64,000 nt of DNA from Phallusia mammillata (taxonomy: Eukaryota > Chordata > Ascidiacea > Phlebobranchia > Ascidiidae): NCBI GenBank assembly GCA_003260075.1, contig QLIY01000131.1, positions 62,001 to 126,000 on the forward strand, given 5' to 3'. The notes beneath the pieces were generated by a model that saw only the letters and a list, made by a program, of their open reading frames with translations, did not search any database and had not been told where the DNA came from. The first letter of the stretch is position 1. Each line of letters starts with the position of its first letter. The position numbers and the translations under genes are program-made. This document shows positions 25,101 through 40,100 of this stretch, in pieces.

Positions 25101-28100
25101 AGAGTTAGTTTTTACAGTGCAGCAGATGTTTGTGATATAGCTGGTACAGGAACACTACACAGTGTTTTTTTAAGGTGTTTTGGGGGACCGAAATGGTCCC
25201 CCAAATTTCTCCAGCGGTTTCCCAAAATTTGGACTTTAAGCAAATATGGCTATTTTTTGGTATTTAAATGAAACACTTGCGGTCTCTTAAAACTACTTAG
25301 CGGTCACCCAAACCAAACCTTAAAAAAAAAACCTGACACTACATACTCAAAACCTCCAAGTGGTACAAGTTAAAAATGTTTGGTAATCACTTGGCTAACC
25401 ACAACCAATGTTGGCATAAAAAGCAATTCTCTGCACTTAACCATATTCTGGCAATCTCGCATATTTCACTGGTATATTATTCCAATTAATCACACTATGA
25501 GCAAAAGTATTGACAAAGTACAGCTTTTGTTATGTGTGGTTGTTGCGAAATAGAACTCAAAGCATACCTTTCTGTTTAAATGGACAGTATACTAGAAAAA
25601 TTGTACATTTTTTTGAGATTCACACACCCAGTAAACTTTATGTTTCACAAAATAGGCCTACCTGGGCAGTATACTTTTCCTGAAGTTTGTCATATTTCTC
25701 TTTTTCAAGTAATAATTCTTCACTGGTCTTTTTCTTAAGTTCTTCATAATCATGCTAAAAACAATCCAGTAAATTACAATCCAGTAAAAGTACTTCTAAT
25801 CCAGTTTTTTACACGTTACTACTTTACACGAAAAGTGCATTGAATAAGAATACCATTTTGCATAAAAAATGGTAAATTTAAATATAACTATATTTTTATG
25901 ATACTTCTTAAAAATATTTCTGAAAAATGTATCACTGTTTTCTAGCCCTTCTCTATTTTCATATTATTTGTCAATCAATCATAGAAGTTAAAACAATATT
26001 ATGTGGACAGTAATCTCATAAATATTTTTGAGGTGTACAATTGATTACAAATTAGTGAAAAATAAAAAAAATGATATTTTACCAGCAGCTCTTGATATTT
26101 TTCATCATGGAGATACAACTTATTGTTGAAACTCTCGTTGCTTTCATAAATCTTTTTCCTTGCCACCTCAAGCTCATTTTGTAATCTGCTTATTTCACTT
26201 CGCATGTTGTCAACCTATAAGAATCAGAAATTTTATTGGGGTCTCCAAACTTAGGGCGATATTTTATTTTCACTACTGGTGTAATTAGTGCTGGTGTCCA
26301 CATAAAACTACTCTTGCAAGTATTAAGTTTGTAAAAGTAAAAGTATTTTTTTTACATAAGTCTTCCTGTGTACTATGAATCTTTTAAAATACTTCAAAAC
26401 CATTACTTCTTTTAGATTGGAAGTGCTTTTGCACTAAAATTTTGCCCACATAAACGAAATAAAATCTTACACATCCGAAACAAAGAACAGCAATTTTACC
26501 TCTGAATTCATTGATGTGGTTTCATCCGTTTTATCTTTCACTCTTCCTTCCAAAGTCGCAACATACTCGGCTAAATCCTTGGCTCTAACTTGTGCCTGCT
26601 CAACAGCGCCCTCGTGCTGCTGTGACAAGGCAACCAGCTCTGAGTCTCTATGGTGCAGTTCCTTCTCGAGATTTGAAACCTGTTTGAATGATAAACAAAC
26701 CGTTATTTTAAGAACCACTACATCAGGGTGCAAGGCATGTTGCTGCAAAATGTATCTACTGACAGCCACACATTAATTAAAATTATTTTGCTATACTCTT
26801 GACTTCATCTGAAGGCTTTTTGAGAGCTACAAGTTTATAATAAGAGAAAAATAGAGATATCACAGTGGACTCTGTTTGAGTAGATTGAATATTATAGGAT
26901 TTTTCTAGTATGGACCCCCTGCATTAAATAGCAAAATAAATACTCGGTCAGAGTCTTGTAGTTTTTGGAGCAAAGATCTTTATAATAATGGATATAAATG
27001 GGTGTAACTGATGTGGCCTTCATATCACTGACGATGGCATGAGCATTTGCTGAAACATTTGAAAAATAAAGAAATGCTTTCTTTACATTATTTCCACAAG
27101 AAAGTTTTCCTAAGCAATTTACCTTTTCTTGGTGAAGCGCAAGATTGTCGGTGATCTCCTCACATTCATGACATTTCTCCATCATAGACTGACTCAGAGA
27201 ATTGTATTCACGAGTTTGGTCGCCCAAATCTTCACTTAATTGTGAAATCTCCTGTAAAAATACCATAAAAGTGATTGTCAGAAACATGAATTGTTCAGCA
27301 CAAGCACATCAAAGATTGAATATTTGTTTTGCTCTATTTCTGTGAATATATTAAAACTTTTTGCAACACAAGCAAAACAAGAAGTGCGTTATTGGCGACC
27401 AATATTTTATGCTTTTTATCCAACAATTTTTTTGTCATTTTTTATCGACACATAACATCGAAAATAATTAGACAATTGTAAATGCAATTCACTTCTGTCT
27501 TCAGGTAAGCATAAGATATATTTTTTTACCAAATCTTTTTCTCTGAGCAAAGATTTAAGTCTCTCTACTTCCTCCTGGTGTCGACTATTTGTTGATTCGC
27601 TACTTTCCAGAGCATGCTCAAGTTCCTGTCGCATGTTGTCAATAGTGGATACATTTTGCTTGCACTGCAAATATATTATTACACATTCGGTAAATATTAT
27701 TCAAGCAAAAATAATAAACAACCAAGACTAATGATGTGACCCCTTCGACTAAAATTTATTCGAGTCAATGAGTAATCGTTTGGCAATATGCCACAATGAA
27801 CATGTATGATGTCATTAACATTTGTAATGAGTAAAATTGTTGTATGAATCATTGTGAATCTGTTTTACAAATGTTTTAGTTACTGCTCTTGGTTGGTAAT
27901 GGCCAAATCATTGATTGTTACATTTGCTTTAGAAATGAGCATATTTTAAAGACAGTCGTGTTTTTTTTCTTGTGCACCATATTTACTCGATTGTAAGCCG
28001 CAGCTTATATTGTTTTGTCGTTTGTGCGACTTATAATCGGGGGTAGCTTACAACTGAGGGCGGCTTACATTTGAATTTTTACTGATATTATTTGTACACT

Positions 28101-31100
28101 AGTATAACTAAAAAATATTTATACTAAGTAACAACATAAACATGTATTATGAAACAATAGTATCTAAAACTCCAGCGTGCGGCTTACATTATTTTTTTAA
28201 CACCGTAACATGCGGCTTATAAACAAGGGCGGCTTACAATCGAGTAAATACGGTATGTGGGCTGGGTGAACTTTTTCCATAAAATTCGTAGGTATACACA
28301 ATGTAAAAGTTGAAAGAATTGAAGTGAAAAATCAACTTTGAAAATTACTTGTTCATTTAAAACACCATTTTCATCTCTCAGGTTTTTCAATTTCGATTTC
28401 AATTCAGGGATTTCAAATTCACATTTTTCCTTCTCATTCTGAATTATGCTCAATTCATCCATTTTATCCTGTGAACCACATGAGAGAAAATCAATCATTG
28501 ATCAACAAGTTTTAATGTACTTCTAAATTTTGAAATGATTGTTCCTTACAAAAACTGCCTAAATACTAAGATAATTTTTAAACATAAGAAAATGTAACCA
28601 ATAAATATTACAGATTAAAAATTTGATGGTAATTTTCTGTACTAGGTACAATTTTTTTGTTTAAAGAATGAAATGATGAACAATTTTGAGATGTTTAATT
28701 CTTGCTGGGAGCCTGTTTAAGTTCAGACAGTTTGATATATTACTTGTAACTTTGATTGGAGGCTATCAAGTTTATCTTCCAGAAGTTTTATATGCTGTGA
28801 ACTCTTTTCGGATGTTGATTCACTGTTTTCCTGCAAAGCTCTTGCAGTCACAAGGTGATGCTGTTGCTCTTCAACAAGCTTCGATAAGGAATTCCACTCA
28901 GAATCCTTTTCCTCATACCTAGAGTCAAATAGCAAAAAACACATTTTAAAAACGTTTTCATTTAAAGAAAAAATGTGTTCATCCTATTATGTCTCTTTAA
29001 TTAAGACAATATAGATTAAAACAGTGTGCCCCCCCCCCCAGGGATTTCAAATTCACATTTTTCCTTCTCATTCTGAATTATGCTCAACTCATCCATTTTA
29101 TCCTGTGAACCACATGAGAGAAAATCAATCATTGATAAACAAGTTGTAATAGACAATTTTAAAACGATTGGTTCCTACAAAAACTGCCCAAATAATAGGA
29201 TACTTTTTTGACATCAGAAAATGTAATAAATATTACAGATTAGGAATTCGACATGTTAACTTTCTGTACTGGGTACAATTTTAGTGTTGAAAGAATGAAA
29301 TGATGAACAATTTTGAGATGTTCAATTTTTGCTGGGAGCCTGTTTAAGTTCAGACAGTTTGATATATTACTTGCAACTTTGATTGGAGGCTATCAAGTTT
29401 ATCTTCCAGAAGTTTTATTTGCTGTGAACTCTTTTCGGATGTTAATTCACTGTTTTCCTGCAAAGCTCTTGCAGTCACAAGGTGGAGCTGTTGCTCTTCA
29501 ACAAGCTTCGATAAACCCCCCCCCCGTGTTTACATCTTAATACATTATTGACAATAAAACTAACAACCTGACATAGTATGCAGCTTAAAAAAGCAAAAAA
29601 CATTTATATGAAGATAAGTTAATTTCTGAGTTATACATGGATAGATTTCACTCAACCTTAGAAATGATAATTTTACATGATCTGTACCCCCCCCCCCTTT
29701 CCTCATACCTAGAGTCAAATAGCAAAAAAACACAGTTTTAAAACGTTTTCATTTAAAGAAAAAATGTGTTCATCTTATTATGTCTCTTTAATTAAGCATT
29801 TTTTAAAGTTTGTTGATGAAACTAACACATTATTTCAAAGGAATCAGACCAATAATTTTCAACAACGAGTGCCGTTGCATGGCTACACTAGCCAATACGG
29901 GTTATCTCTTGTCACCAGCTGCACTGATGAGACAATATAGATTAAAACAGTGTGTAGTGTTTACATCTTAATACATTATTGACAATAAAACTAACAACCT
30001 GACAAAGTATGCAGCATAAAAAAGCAAAAAACATTTATATGAAGATAAAGTTAATTTCTGAGTTATACATGGATAGATTTCACTCAACCTTAGACGTGAT
30101 AATTTTACATGATCTGTATGTTGATACAGTTCTGTAGTTCTATAGGGTCTGGGTAATTTTGCAGACATTGTTTAAAACACACCCCACATGGCGTAAAGCA
30201 AGGGTTGGGCTGTGGTCAACATGGCATTTATTACCAGGTCATGCAGAAAAAACTATAAGGCTTGATATGTGAAAACAAGGAGAGTGAAATTGGCTTCCGT
30301 CACTGCTAGGTGGGAGAAGTTATTGAGACAAAACAAATCCAACCAAATCAGATTTTTTTTAAAAGAACTTCTCGGTATTTTTGACAAGCTCTTTTGTAAG
30401 TAAGTTTTTTGAATAAGCTACTTTTCAAGTCTGTGCATACCCCCCCCCCAAGGCTTGATATGTGAAAACAAGGAGAGTGAAATTGGCTTCCGTCACTACT
30501 AGGTGGGAGAAGTTATTGAGACAAAAAAATCCAACCAAATCAGATTTTTTTTTTAAAGAACTTCTCGGTATTTTTGACAAGCTCTTTGGTAAGTGAGTTT
30601 TTTGAAGAAGCTACTTTTCAAGTCTGTGCATGGTGATGCCAAATCAGTTTTCATATTAACAGTCAAATGAATTTGCAGTAAACATTCATTATTCTGTTAA
30701 AAGTTAGTTAGCAAAACATTGCCTGGTTTAAAACAGCACATAGCCCAAAACCCTGGTGTAAAATATTGCCTGGCATACATTAGTTATGATTTTACAGTGT
30801 AATATTATCTAACTGACCAAAACCTTATAACCAGTGGTGGGATTCAGCCGGTTCGCACCGTTCTATAGAACCGTCTCAAGAATTGTTATGAAATCAGCGA
30901 ACCGGTTAGCATTACTGGTTACTGTCAATGAACCGGCCGAAAAATATGACTTTGTGATAGAACCAGCTAACAAAAAATTTGAATCTCACCACTGCTTATA
31001 ACCTAATGAATTATAAACAATGCTGTCCTTACTGAAAAGGCAAACGTTTTTACAATGTAATGGATGAATCGCATGGTGTAGTGGTTTTTATATCCATTTT

Positions 31101-34100
31101 ACCCATTGAGTCTTTTTCAGTAAATGTTTTAAGAGTGGAACTTGCCTACTTTGAGTTACTTGAGTAACTTTTCAGCACTAGAAAAGTTACATAGCAAGTC
31201 AATTGGGATTATGTATGTGGTAAATACAAATTGTGCCAAAAATGTGGACTTACTAATCATCTACAAAAACTTGCTATGAACTGCATTAATAAGTATACAA
31301 ACCTTTTCAGGACATCATTGAGACTCTCTGATTGCTTTTCAAATGCTTCCAACAGATGTTGCTTTTCTTCTTTCAATCTATGTGTTCAAAATGTAAATCA
31401 CACTCAGTGGTAAACAGTTTTAAATTGCACTAACTTTTCAAATAAACTAAAGACTGCAAAAGTGCACTGCTACAAGCTAAAAACCTATGCAAGAAACCCA
31501 GAAACAAAAAAACAAAGTTTGCAGACAACTATTTAAGAGAATTAATACATAAACTGAATATTTGTGAGTGCATTATTACTGCAGGAATGTGCAACATGAA
31601 AATTTAATGAGCTGCTTATAATGGTGGATGTATTTAGAAACGTTAAAAGTCATCTATTACATGGCTTAAAAAATGGCTTTTCATGTGTTACAGAACACAT
31701 TGTTGCCTGATTACCAACAAACAAGCAGAAAAAAAACTTCAATCATTGCCTAAAGCAGTGGTTCTCAACTGGTGGTCCATGGACCATGGAAAGCATGGCA
31801 CTGGCAAGAATTTGCTAGTGTTAAAGAAAAATACAATGACAGATTTCTAAATACATTGATTTAGGCCAAGTTTGCAGAACATGGCAGTTCCTGACAAGAT
31901 CTCGCGCGTGCACGATCCCTAAGTTCGCGTGCAAAGCCAAGTTCAACAGGCGCAAAGCAAGTAAAAGAGGTCAAAACAGTACAATTACATGCCTTTCGTG
32001 CGAAATTTCCGTGTGCAACCTTCCAAAAATTTCAAAAAATAATCGCGCGTGCAGCTGCCACACTCTGCAGACTGAATTTAGGCTAGTTTTGAGAACAAAT
32101 TGGTTTAAAATATAGGTTTTGAAGGATATGCATTAACAAACACACTAGGTTTTAAAGGACAAGACATATGCATTAGATGTTAAGACTAAATGTAAAGTAT
32201 TTCCTAAAACTGGCCTTGGTATAAAATCTTGTACCAAGATATAGACTGTTACTGTTATAGTTATAGACTGACCTTGCTACTTATTTACCTCTTTTTAAGT
32301 CTGTTTTAAGCTTATTTAAAACAAATAAAATACCACACTAGAATTGTACAGTACACAACATTAGACAGTCAAAAAAACACTGACATTAAACAATTACCAA
32401 ACACATAACCAAACTGTCGTTAAAAAACAGCTATATACATATTTACTTCTTATTTAAACAACTGGGCTAAAGGAATCCACATTTCCAGAGGAAATTCCTA
32501 TCAGACATTTACAGTAAGAGCAGCAAAGCAATTTACAATAGCTGCACTGCAACGTGTCAGACAACAGACAAATAATAAAGAAACAAAGAGAGAAATTTCC
32601 TGTCCCTCCCAGGAGGAGCAGGTGTAAACATCACTGTGTTTAATCAGGCGTGACCAAGTTATGTTTACCTTTTGAGTGCCTAATGATGTGAAAATGTTGG
32701 TAAATACTTTTTACAACTTAGGTATGAAATCCAAAAGGTATAATAAAGCAAATTTTCCATTAAAACCCCTGGAATTACGCAAACTTCAATAAGCAAAGAA
32801 TGCTTTTACACTGAACTGCTTTAGGCAAAATAATGTTTGAATTAGTAACTGTAAACTGCCTAGGGGTATTTTAATTTTCAGTCTTTGTGAAAGTAAAGTA
32901 AGAAAGCTAATAGATTGAGGGGTATAATACACATACAAGTGTGACTTTTTGCTTGCTTATGTACCTTGTTATGATTTCATTTAGTCTTGCTGTTGTTTGT
33001 GTGTATTCCACCATTTGTGACTCCTGTTCGTGTGCAAGATCTTCAAGTTGCATTTGCAAATACTGAACACCCTGTGAAAAATTTTAAATGCTAGACTTAT
33101 TTCAACACAACATAAAAACTGTATTTTGAAAAGAAAGAAAAGCATTTGGTTGCACTTCTAATAACAAATTTTGAGGTAAAACTAGATTTCAAAGGCAACT
33201 CTACTTGAACTATCCAAATACGCATATTTTTTTCTGTTTTAAAAACTTGCAATACCTGTTTTTCACGTTCCTGTTGTTCTTCATTTATTAATCTCGGACT
33301 TTCCTCCAAACCGAGACCTCCAAGACTCTCCTCAAACGAGTCTAAAATATGTGCATGTTTGAACAGATTTTTACTCGTAGCTGTAAAGATTTGGTTACCA
33401 TCTGGTTTGGGATATTTAGAGGAGCTATTGATTGTGCAACCAGAATTCACAGACATTTTTTATTGAAAAGTAACATGAATTTCATTCATTGTAGTATAGA
33501 TTACAAGTCTGCTAAAAATATTTATGCCAGTATTTAAAAAACTGCAGAATGGGCTTAATATTCTGTATTCGGTTTAACTATTTTACAGTAATATACTATT
33601 CTAAGTTTCCCTTCCCTGGTGCCAATCAGCAGTTAATTTAACACTATAGTAACCTGGGTAATAGCTTTGATTGTTCTGGTTGCTGTTTCCAACTTGGGTT
33701 TGAAGTTCTTGCAGCTTATCTTCAGTCATCGTGAGTTTAGTTTCCAGTTGGGCTTGATGCTATAGACACACAAAAAATTGATTGGTATAATTTTATTCAC
33801 ATTATTAATGTCTTTGAACATTGCATTAAGGTGATGAATACCGTTTAAATTTTACAGTAACAAATTGTTGTTTAAGTTGGATGATTACAATGCAAAAGTA
33901 TAACAATAACATAGAGATACCACCAGCAGTTCGTAAGAAGCAACCCTGCTTGTCAAAAATAAATAAAAGTGCAAAATTTTTTTACATGCCACAAAACAAG
34001 GCAAAACAAAAAGTTTTTACACACACAAAAAAAAGCCCCCCCCCCCGTGAGTTTAGTTTCCAGTTGGGCTTGATGCTATAGACACACAAAAAAGGATTGG

Positions 34101-37100
34101 TATAATTTTATTCACATTATTCATGTCTTTGAACATTGCATTAAGGTGATGAATACTGTTTAAATTTTACAGTAACTAATTGTTGTTTAAGTTGGATGAT
34201 TACAATGCAAAAGTATAACAATAACACGCTGCTTGTCAAAAATAAATAAAAGTGCAAATTTTTTTTACATGCCACAAAACAAGGTAAAACAAAAAGTTTT
34301 TACACACAAAAAACACTTTTAAGCTTTCCAACTAAACATTTTTTTAGTTTGCATCGAAGCCTGCAATTTTACGCATAAACAAACAAAACTAAGACAATAG
34401 ATGAATAATGCATGACCTAAAAATTGGTTATTGGTTAGTAAGTGGTAATGTGACACAAAATGCAACTGCACACCATGCATAATGCATTCACATTTCACAG
34501 GCCACCTGGACATGCATGCTACCTCAAAATATGACACAATGGCATGGTGAAGGCCATTGTCATCGTCTAAAACCTCGCCAGCATATTTCGGCGAATCGAC
34601 AAACCGCATCAATTCTCCGAGAATAATTTTCTCAAACTACAAGTCAAAAATACCACACTGTGCAAAGAATACCAATGTCTTAAAAATGCACACACAAAAA
34701 ATCGGTGAATTCCTTTAGTATCATAATGCTACAAAAACTGGTATGTTACTTATATAAAAAGATGCTTATCAGAGCTAGGCTGTACATTTGAAATAAGTTT
34801 CAAGTGTTCTGTTAAGTTGGGCATCAAGCACTTTATGTGATTCTTATTACTGGTTTAAGTGTGCATGAATAACTGAAAAAAGATTTTTTATTTTATGGAT
34901 GCACCACCTACATAAGTCTAAAAATTTAAAAATCTAAATGTAGATTATTATAATAAAACTGCTAGGAGCAATACTTGTTTATACATTATGTCTTGCAGCA
35001 ACAGATGTTTTATTCCGGAAAAATGCTTAAAATTTGTACATATTCAATGTGTTAATAAAACTTTTGTTGATGATTGTGTGATGGTCAGAAGATTGCATTT
35101 AATGATTGAACGCAAAAACTATGCCTTAAGAGACCTGGGTTCAACATGGGCCCACTATCTCTGTGCCTAGGCTAAAAATTAACAAAATTCTGTACTATCT
35201 GTATCAATTTTACCTGCGACATGTTTCCTTCAAGATGGGATGCACGAGCAACTGCTTCATCTCTCTGTTGGATGAGTTCTGCATCCGGGGAGTTTTCTTC
35301 CTTGATCTTCTTCTCTTCTTCCTTCCACCGAGCGAACTCTACACGACTTGCATCCAATTCTGCCTGTAATCTTGAATATTCCACAGTTACCTGAAAAATT
35401 TTGAAATCCAAGTTAGAAAATATTTTTGGGAAATTATAATTTGGGGAATTTTTTGTTGCTTTCTAAAACCGGGTTACGAAGTCAGTGCATACCATTGTAA
35501 TAACACTAAAAGATTTTTTTGTTAGTCCAGGGCATGTCCCAAATCATAATTGTTAAAATTTTTGAATTTATTAATATACTGCCCAACAACTCCACATTAT
35601 ACCTCTTGTAACAACTGTTCCTTTCCACGCAATGTATCTTCAATTTCTTGTATTTTACAAGTCATCCGAGTTTTTAAAGTATTCAACTCTTTCTGTAAGT
35701 TTTCTGCAATCAAACTTTTTTCTTTCAACCTGTCTTCGGAATCAGATTGAACACTTGACAGTTCATTTTTGACATTTCGTAGCTCATTTTCAAGGTCAAA
35801 TTGCAATTTTGCTTTCTGTTCAAGGTCATATTTTAGTTCATTGCACTCTTTGGCTAAAACAGTCCTTTCATCAACGGCTGCTTCAAGGTTCTCTGATAAT
35901 CTTGTGTCATTTTCTTGAAGATTTGCAATTTGTTCTTCACAGTTTTGTAATTTTTCACTGAATTCTTTAGTAATGTTTTCCTTTTCTGAAGCAAAAGTTT
36001 TAGATAAATCATCTTTTTCTGCAGACATTTGAAAAGATTCAGTTTTAAGATTTTGCATTTGTTCGTTTATTTGCAAATTTGATTCTTGGAAAGTTTGGAG
36101 CTCAGATTGTAAAGAGGAGTATTCCTGTTGTTGTTCTATAAGCTTTTGTCCAAGTTCTTGGATTTCTTTTGCAGCAGAAAGGTTGGCACCTTCAAGCTCC
36201 TTCGTTTTTTGAACCAGCAGTTCACTGCTTGCTACAAACTCCTTGTTCTGTAAAAAAAAAATGATGAAGAGTATATTTTTGCACATGTTTAAAGTTTGGA
36301 ATGTTTTTAGAATAAGAAAAATTGCAGTATTTTCTGTGGCTTTTGAAATACCTAAATTTGTGTTTGCAAGTTTTTTTATTTTAAAGGAAAAACAGTGTGC
36401 AGATGAATATGGTTGATCACAAAACTAGTTGCCTAGCTTCTTTATGCAATTAATCGGACTCACTTCTCACTTGTATGTATCCATAGCATATATAGGGTTT
36501 ATACTAGCTGTTAACCTTCTTGAATTTATACTGTGTGCCCCCCCCCCTAGCTTCTTTATGCAATTAATCGGACTCACTTCTCACTTGTATGTATCTATAG
36601 CATATATGGGGTTTATACTAGCTGTTAACCTTCTTGAATTTATACTGTGTTGGTTAATAGTACAATTACAAAAGCACAGTAAAGTACAATTATTCTAACT
36701 CTACGATCTTAAATTATACTGACCAAAAAACTCCCTACAATAGCATTCATAAAAAAATTTACAATACATTAAGGATATTTACCAAGTCATTCAGTTGATC
36801 GATCATCTGGGAAGAAACTTCAGCTTCCATCGTCAAAGCGTCGATTTGCTCCTGCAAATGCCCTCTAGTGGTGGAGCTTTCACCTGATACCTGCTTCATG
36901 GTTGACTGTGCTTCTAACAGTTGTTTATTGAGAGTTTCAATCTCCGAAGTTTTTTCCACATTTGTGCTTTCCAGAATTGTTTTAGCATTTGCCAAGTTGG
37001 AATTCTCTGCAGCAATAACTGAGATCCGTTCTTCATAATTTTCATTGCTTGCTTTAAGCTCATTGATCTTACTATGCAGCGATTCTGTGTGTATTTTATA

Positions 37101-40100
37101 TTCATTAGCCTGTTGCGAACATACAGTTTCAGTTTCAAGCAATTGTACACGGTAACGTTCAACTTCATCAGTCAAATCTGTTACTTTTTCCTGTAAAACC
37201 TTCTCACATGAGTCCAGTTGCTTTTGGTGCTTTAATTGTGTTTCCTTTAGTTCTGTCGACAAATTTAAGCACTCATTAGTTGCAACATTTAGTTTCTCAG
37301 TAAGCATCTCATTTTCTTCTGTTAAAACTTTGTTTGTCTTGGTGAGATTTTCTTGCAATGCATCAACTGAGGTTTTTAGATCTTCACACTCTTTGAGGAG
37401 TTGTTGGTTTTCAACAAGTTTTTCATTACAGTTATTTTCACTCTGGTTCAGTTTAATGTTAAGTTCAGAATTTTCATCACGGATTGCAGCACATTTCGTT
37501 TTCAAATCCTCATGGTTTGATTTTTCATCAGATAAATTTTCAGAAACTTGTTTCAACTCTTTGTCATATGATTCCAGTTTGCTGGTCAGTTCTACATTTT
37601 TCGCTTGTAACTCTTTCTCTGTCTCATTCAGTTTTACGACTTTTTCCTCTTCTGCCTTTAATGCAGATTCGGCAGAATTAAACCTTTCTGTCATAGATTT
37701 AAGATCTGCATTTAGTTTCGTACATTGTTCATTCAAAGCATTAATTTGTTGTGATTTTTCCTGATTTTCTTTGAGCAATTTCTGACTGGCCTTATTAAGA
37801 TTGCTTTCCATGTCGGCCAAATGCAGTTTTTCATTTTCAAGCAATGTTATTTTGTGACTCAAATCAGTAACATTACTTTGAAGCATCTTCACTTGACTTT
37901 CATGATTAGCTAATGACTCTGTCTTTTCCTCAAGAAGAGCTCTAGTATTTTTATGGTCGCTGGCTTCTTTGGACAAAACCTCCTGAGTGGAGAGCATCAT
38001 GGCTCTTATCTCTTCTTGATGATGATCTAAACTTTGTTTCATGTCATCCTTCAATCTTGAAACATCTTTTTCAAATGTTTTATTTTCAGACGTTAAAAGG
38101 TCGTTTTTATTTTGAAGGTCAGTTATTGTTTGCTGAAGAGAATCAATGTTTGTTTGGGCTTCAATCAAAGTAGCATTCAGTTGATCTAACATTGCTTGTT
38201 TCTTATTAACTAAGTCATTTAATTCAGCGTGTCGAGTATCTGAAGTGGAAATCTTTTCCGCAAACAGCTTACTTTCATTCTCTATCAAGGCTTTAGTTTC
38301 AGTTAGTTCATTCACTTGCATATGTAACACTTCAGCATTTTTTCTATCTGTTTCCATTGCAACATTCATTTCAGAAAGCTGGTTAATGGTTTCTTCCAGT
38401 TTCTGTTCAACAACGTTTTTCTGCTCCTGTTCATCTTTGCGACATGACTCAGCATTGTTAAGCTGATTTTGCAAGGTCAGCATTTCATTTTGTGTTTTTT
38501 CCAGGTTTTGTTCCATTGAAGTTTTGGATTCTTCAAATGTGGATAGCTCCTTCTGCAAAGCTGTATAAAAAGAAAAGTTGTTAAGAGATAAAAACAAATG
38601 TGCACTGTGGGTCTATCCACTCCCAAGTAACTATATTTGCATTTTTTATGAGCATTAAACAATGGTAACGAGAAATAGTTGATTTGAGAAGTATGTTGTA
38701 AAAAAATTAGACAAATATTGCCAAGTAATACTAAACAAGGTTCTACCTTTCATGGTCTCTTCTCTTTTAACCAAATCCTTGCTCAGGTTTTCAATCCTGG
38801 TTTTCAGTTCATCATTTTCTTCTTTGTAAGAAGCAGATTTTTGCAATTGACGCAGCTCAGCAGTTTGGCCTTCCAACACCTGTCAAAAAATATGGATTGG
38901 GTCAATATTGCCTTGAAATTGATATATAAGAGTAATTCCCTTAAAATAAAAGACATTTGACAATAAATAACCTCTTTAAACACAAGAACAATACATAACC
39001 TTCATAGCCTTGTGAAATCTTTAAAAAAAGGCTTTATATCAATTTAAAAAAAGTTAAAAAAAATTTAAAGCGAAAAATGGGAATTAAATATTCTTCATTT
39101 TCATATCAAGATTGAAAAATGAGATATTGTAGAAAAGCATTGATGTTAACTGGTTAAAGAGTAAAGGAAATGGTTTTAAGCAAACAAAAGGTTTTGTTTA
39201 ATCGTTACTAAAAATGTAGTTTAGCAAAACCTTTGTTTGAGAATCAATTTGATCAAGAACCGTCCTCATTCTGATGTCCATTGCTTTGGCATGTTCTTCT
39301 TTTGCAACACGAACTTCTGTCATTTGCTCTTGGAATTTTTGTGCTACTTCTATAAATCGAAAACAAATCTATTGAAAAAGATATTCAAAAATCAGATTAA
39401 AAACAAAGAAAGTTGGGTTTCTATCTCTGCAATCAAAACAGGCTTAAATAGGTTTAATATGTCATTTAAACATGCACTGAATTTTTGTATAAAAGGTTTA
39501 GTTCATTTACAACCACTTACAATTTACACATTATATTGTTGCACCATGCCACGTGTACAAATACAGCTTTAATACGATACAAACCTTTTAACTCATTTTC
39601 TTTAACTTTCAATGCATCCTGAGCAGAGAGCAATTCTGCTGCAGACCCTTCCAGACTTTCATTTAGCTTGGAACATTTTTCTTCTAAATTCTGAATCATT
39701 TCCTATTCAAAAAAATTCGTTATGATAATTCATTTTAGTGAAAAAATGTCCATGAGTTAAAAAATGCACAAAATCAATTAAAACATGAAGGCAAGTGCTA
39801 TAACAAAATTACACTACAATAAGTCATTAAGCCAAAGCCTGGAACAAGTATCAATGCAAAAGTTCCGAATTTTTTTCTGGTTATAGGTTTATAAGCAAAA
39901 ACGCCAGAAAAGCGCAACAATCCTTTTGTTAATTTTGTATGAGAAAGAAATTCAAAAAGCCAACATTCACATAAAACAGTGAAAGAATTGAAGGAAAAGA
40001 GACATTGTTCTGCAAAAAAATGCTTAAACAAACCTTGAGAGATTCATTTTCTGCAAGAAGTTGAGTATTTTGTTCCGAAGTTTGATGAAGACCTCGTGTC

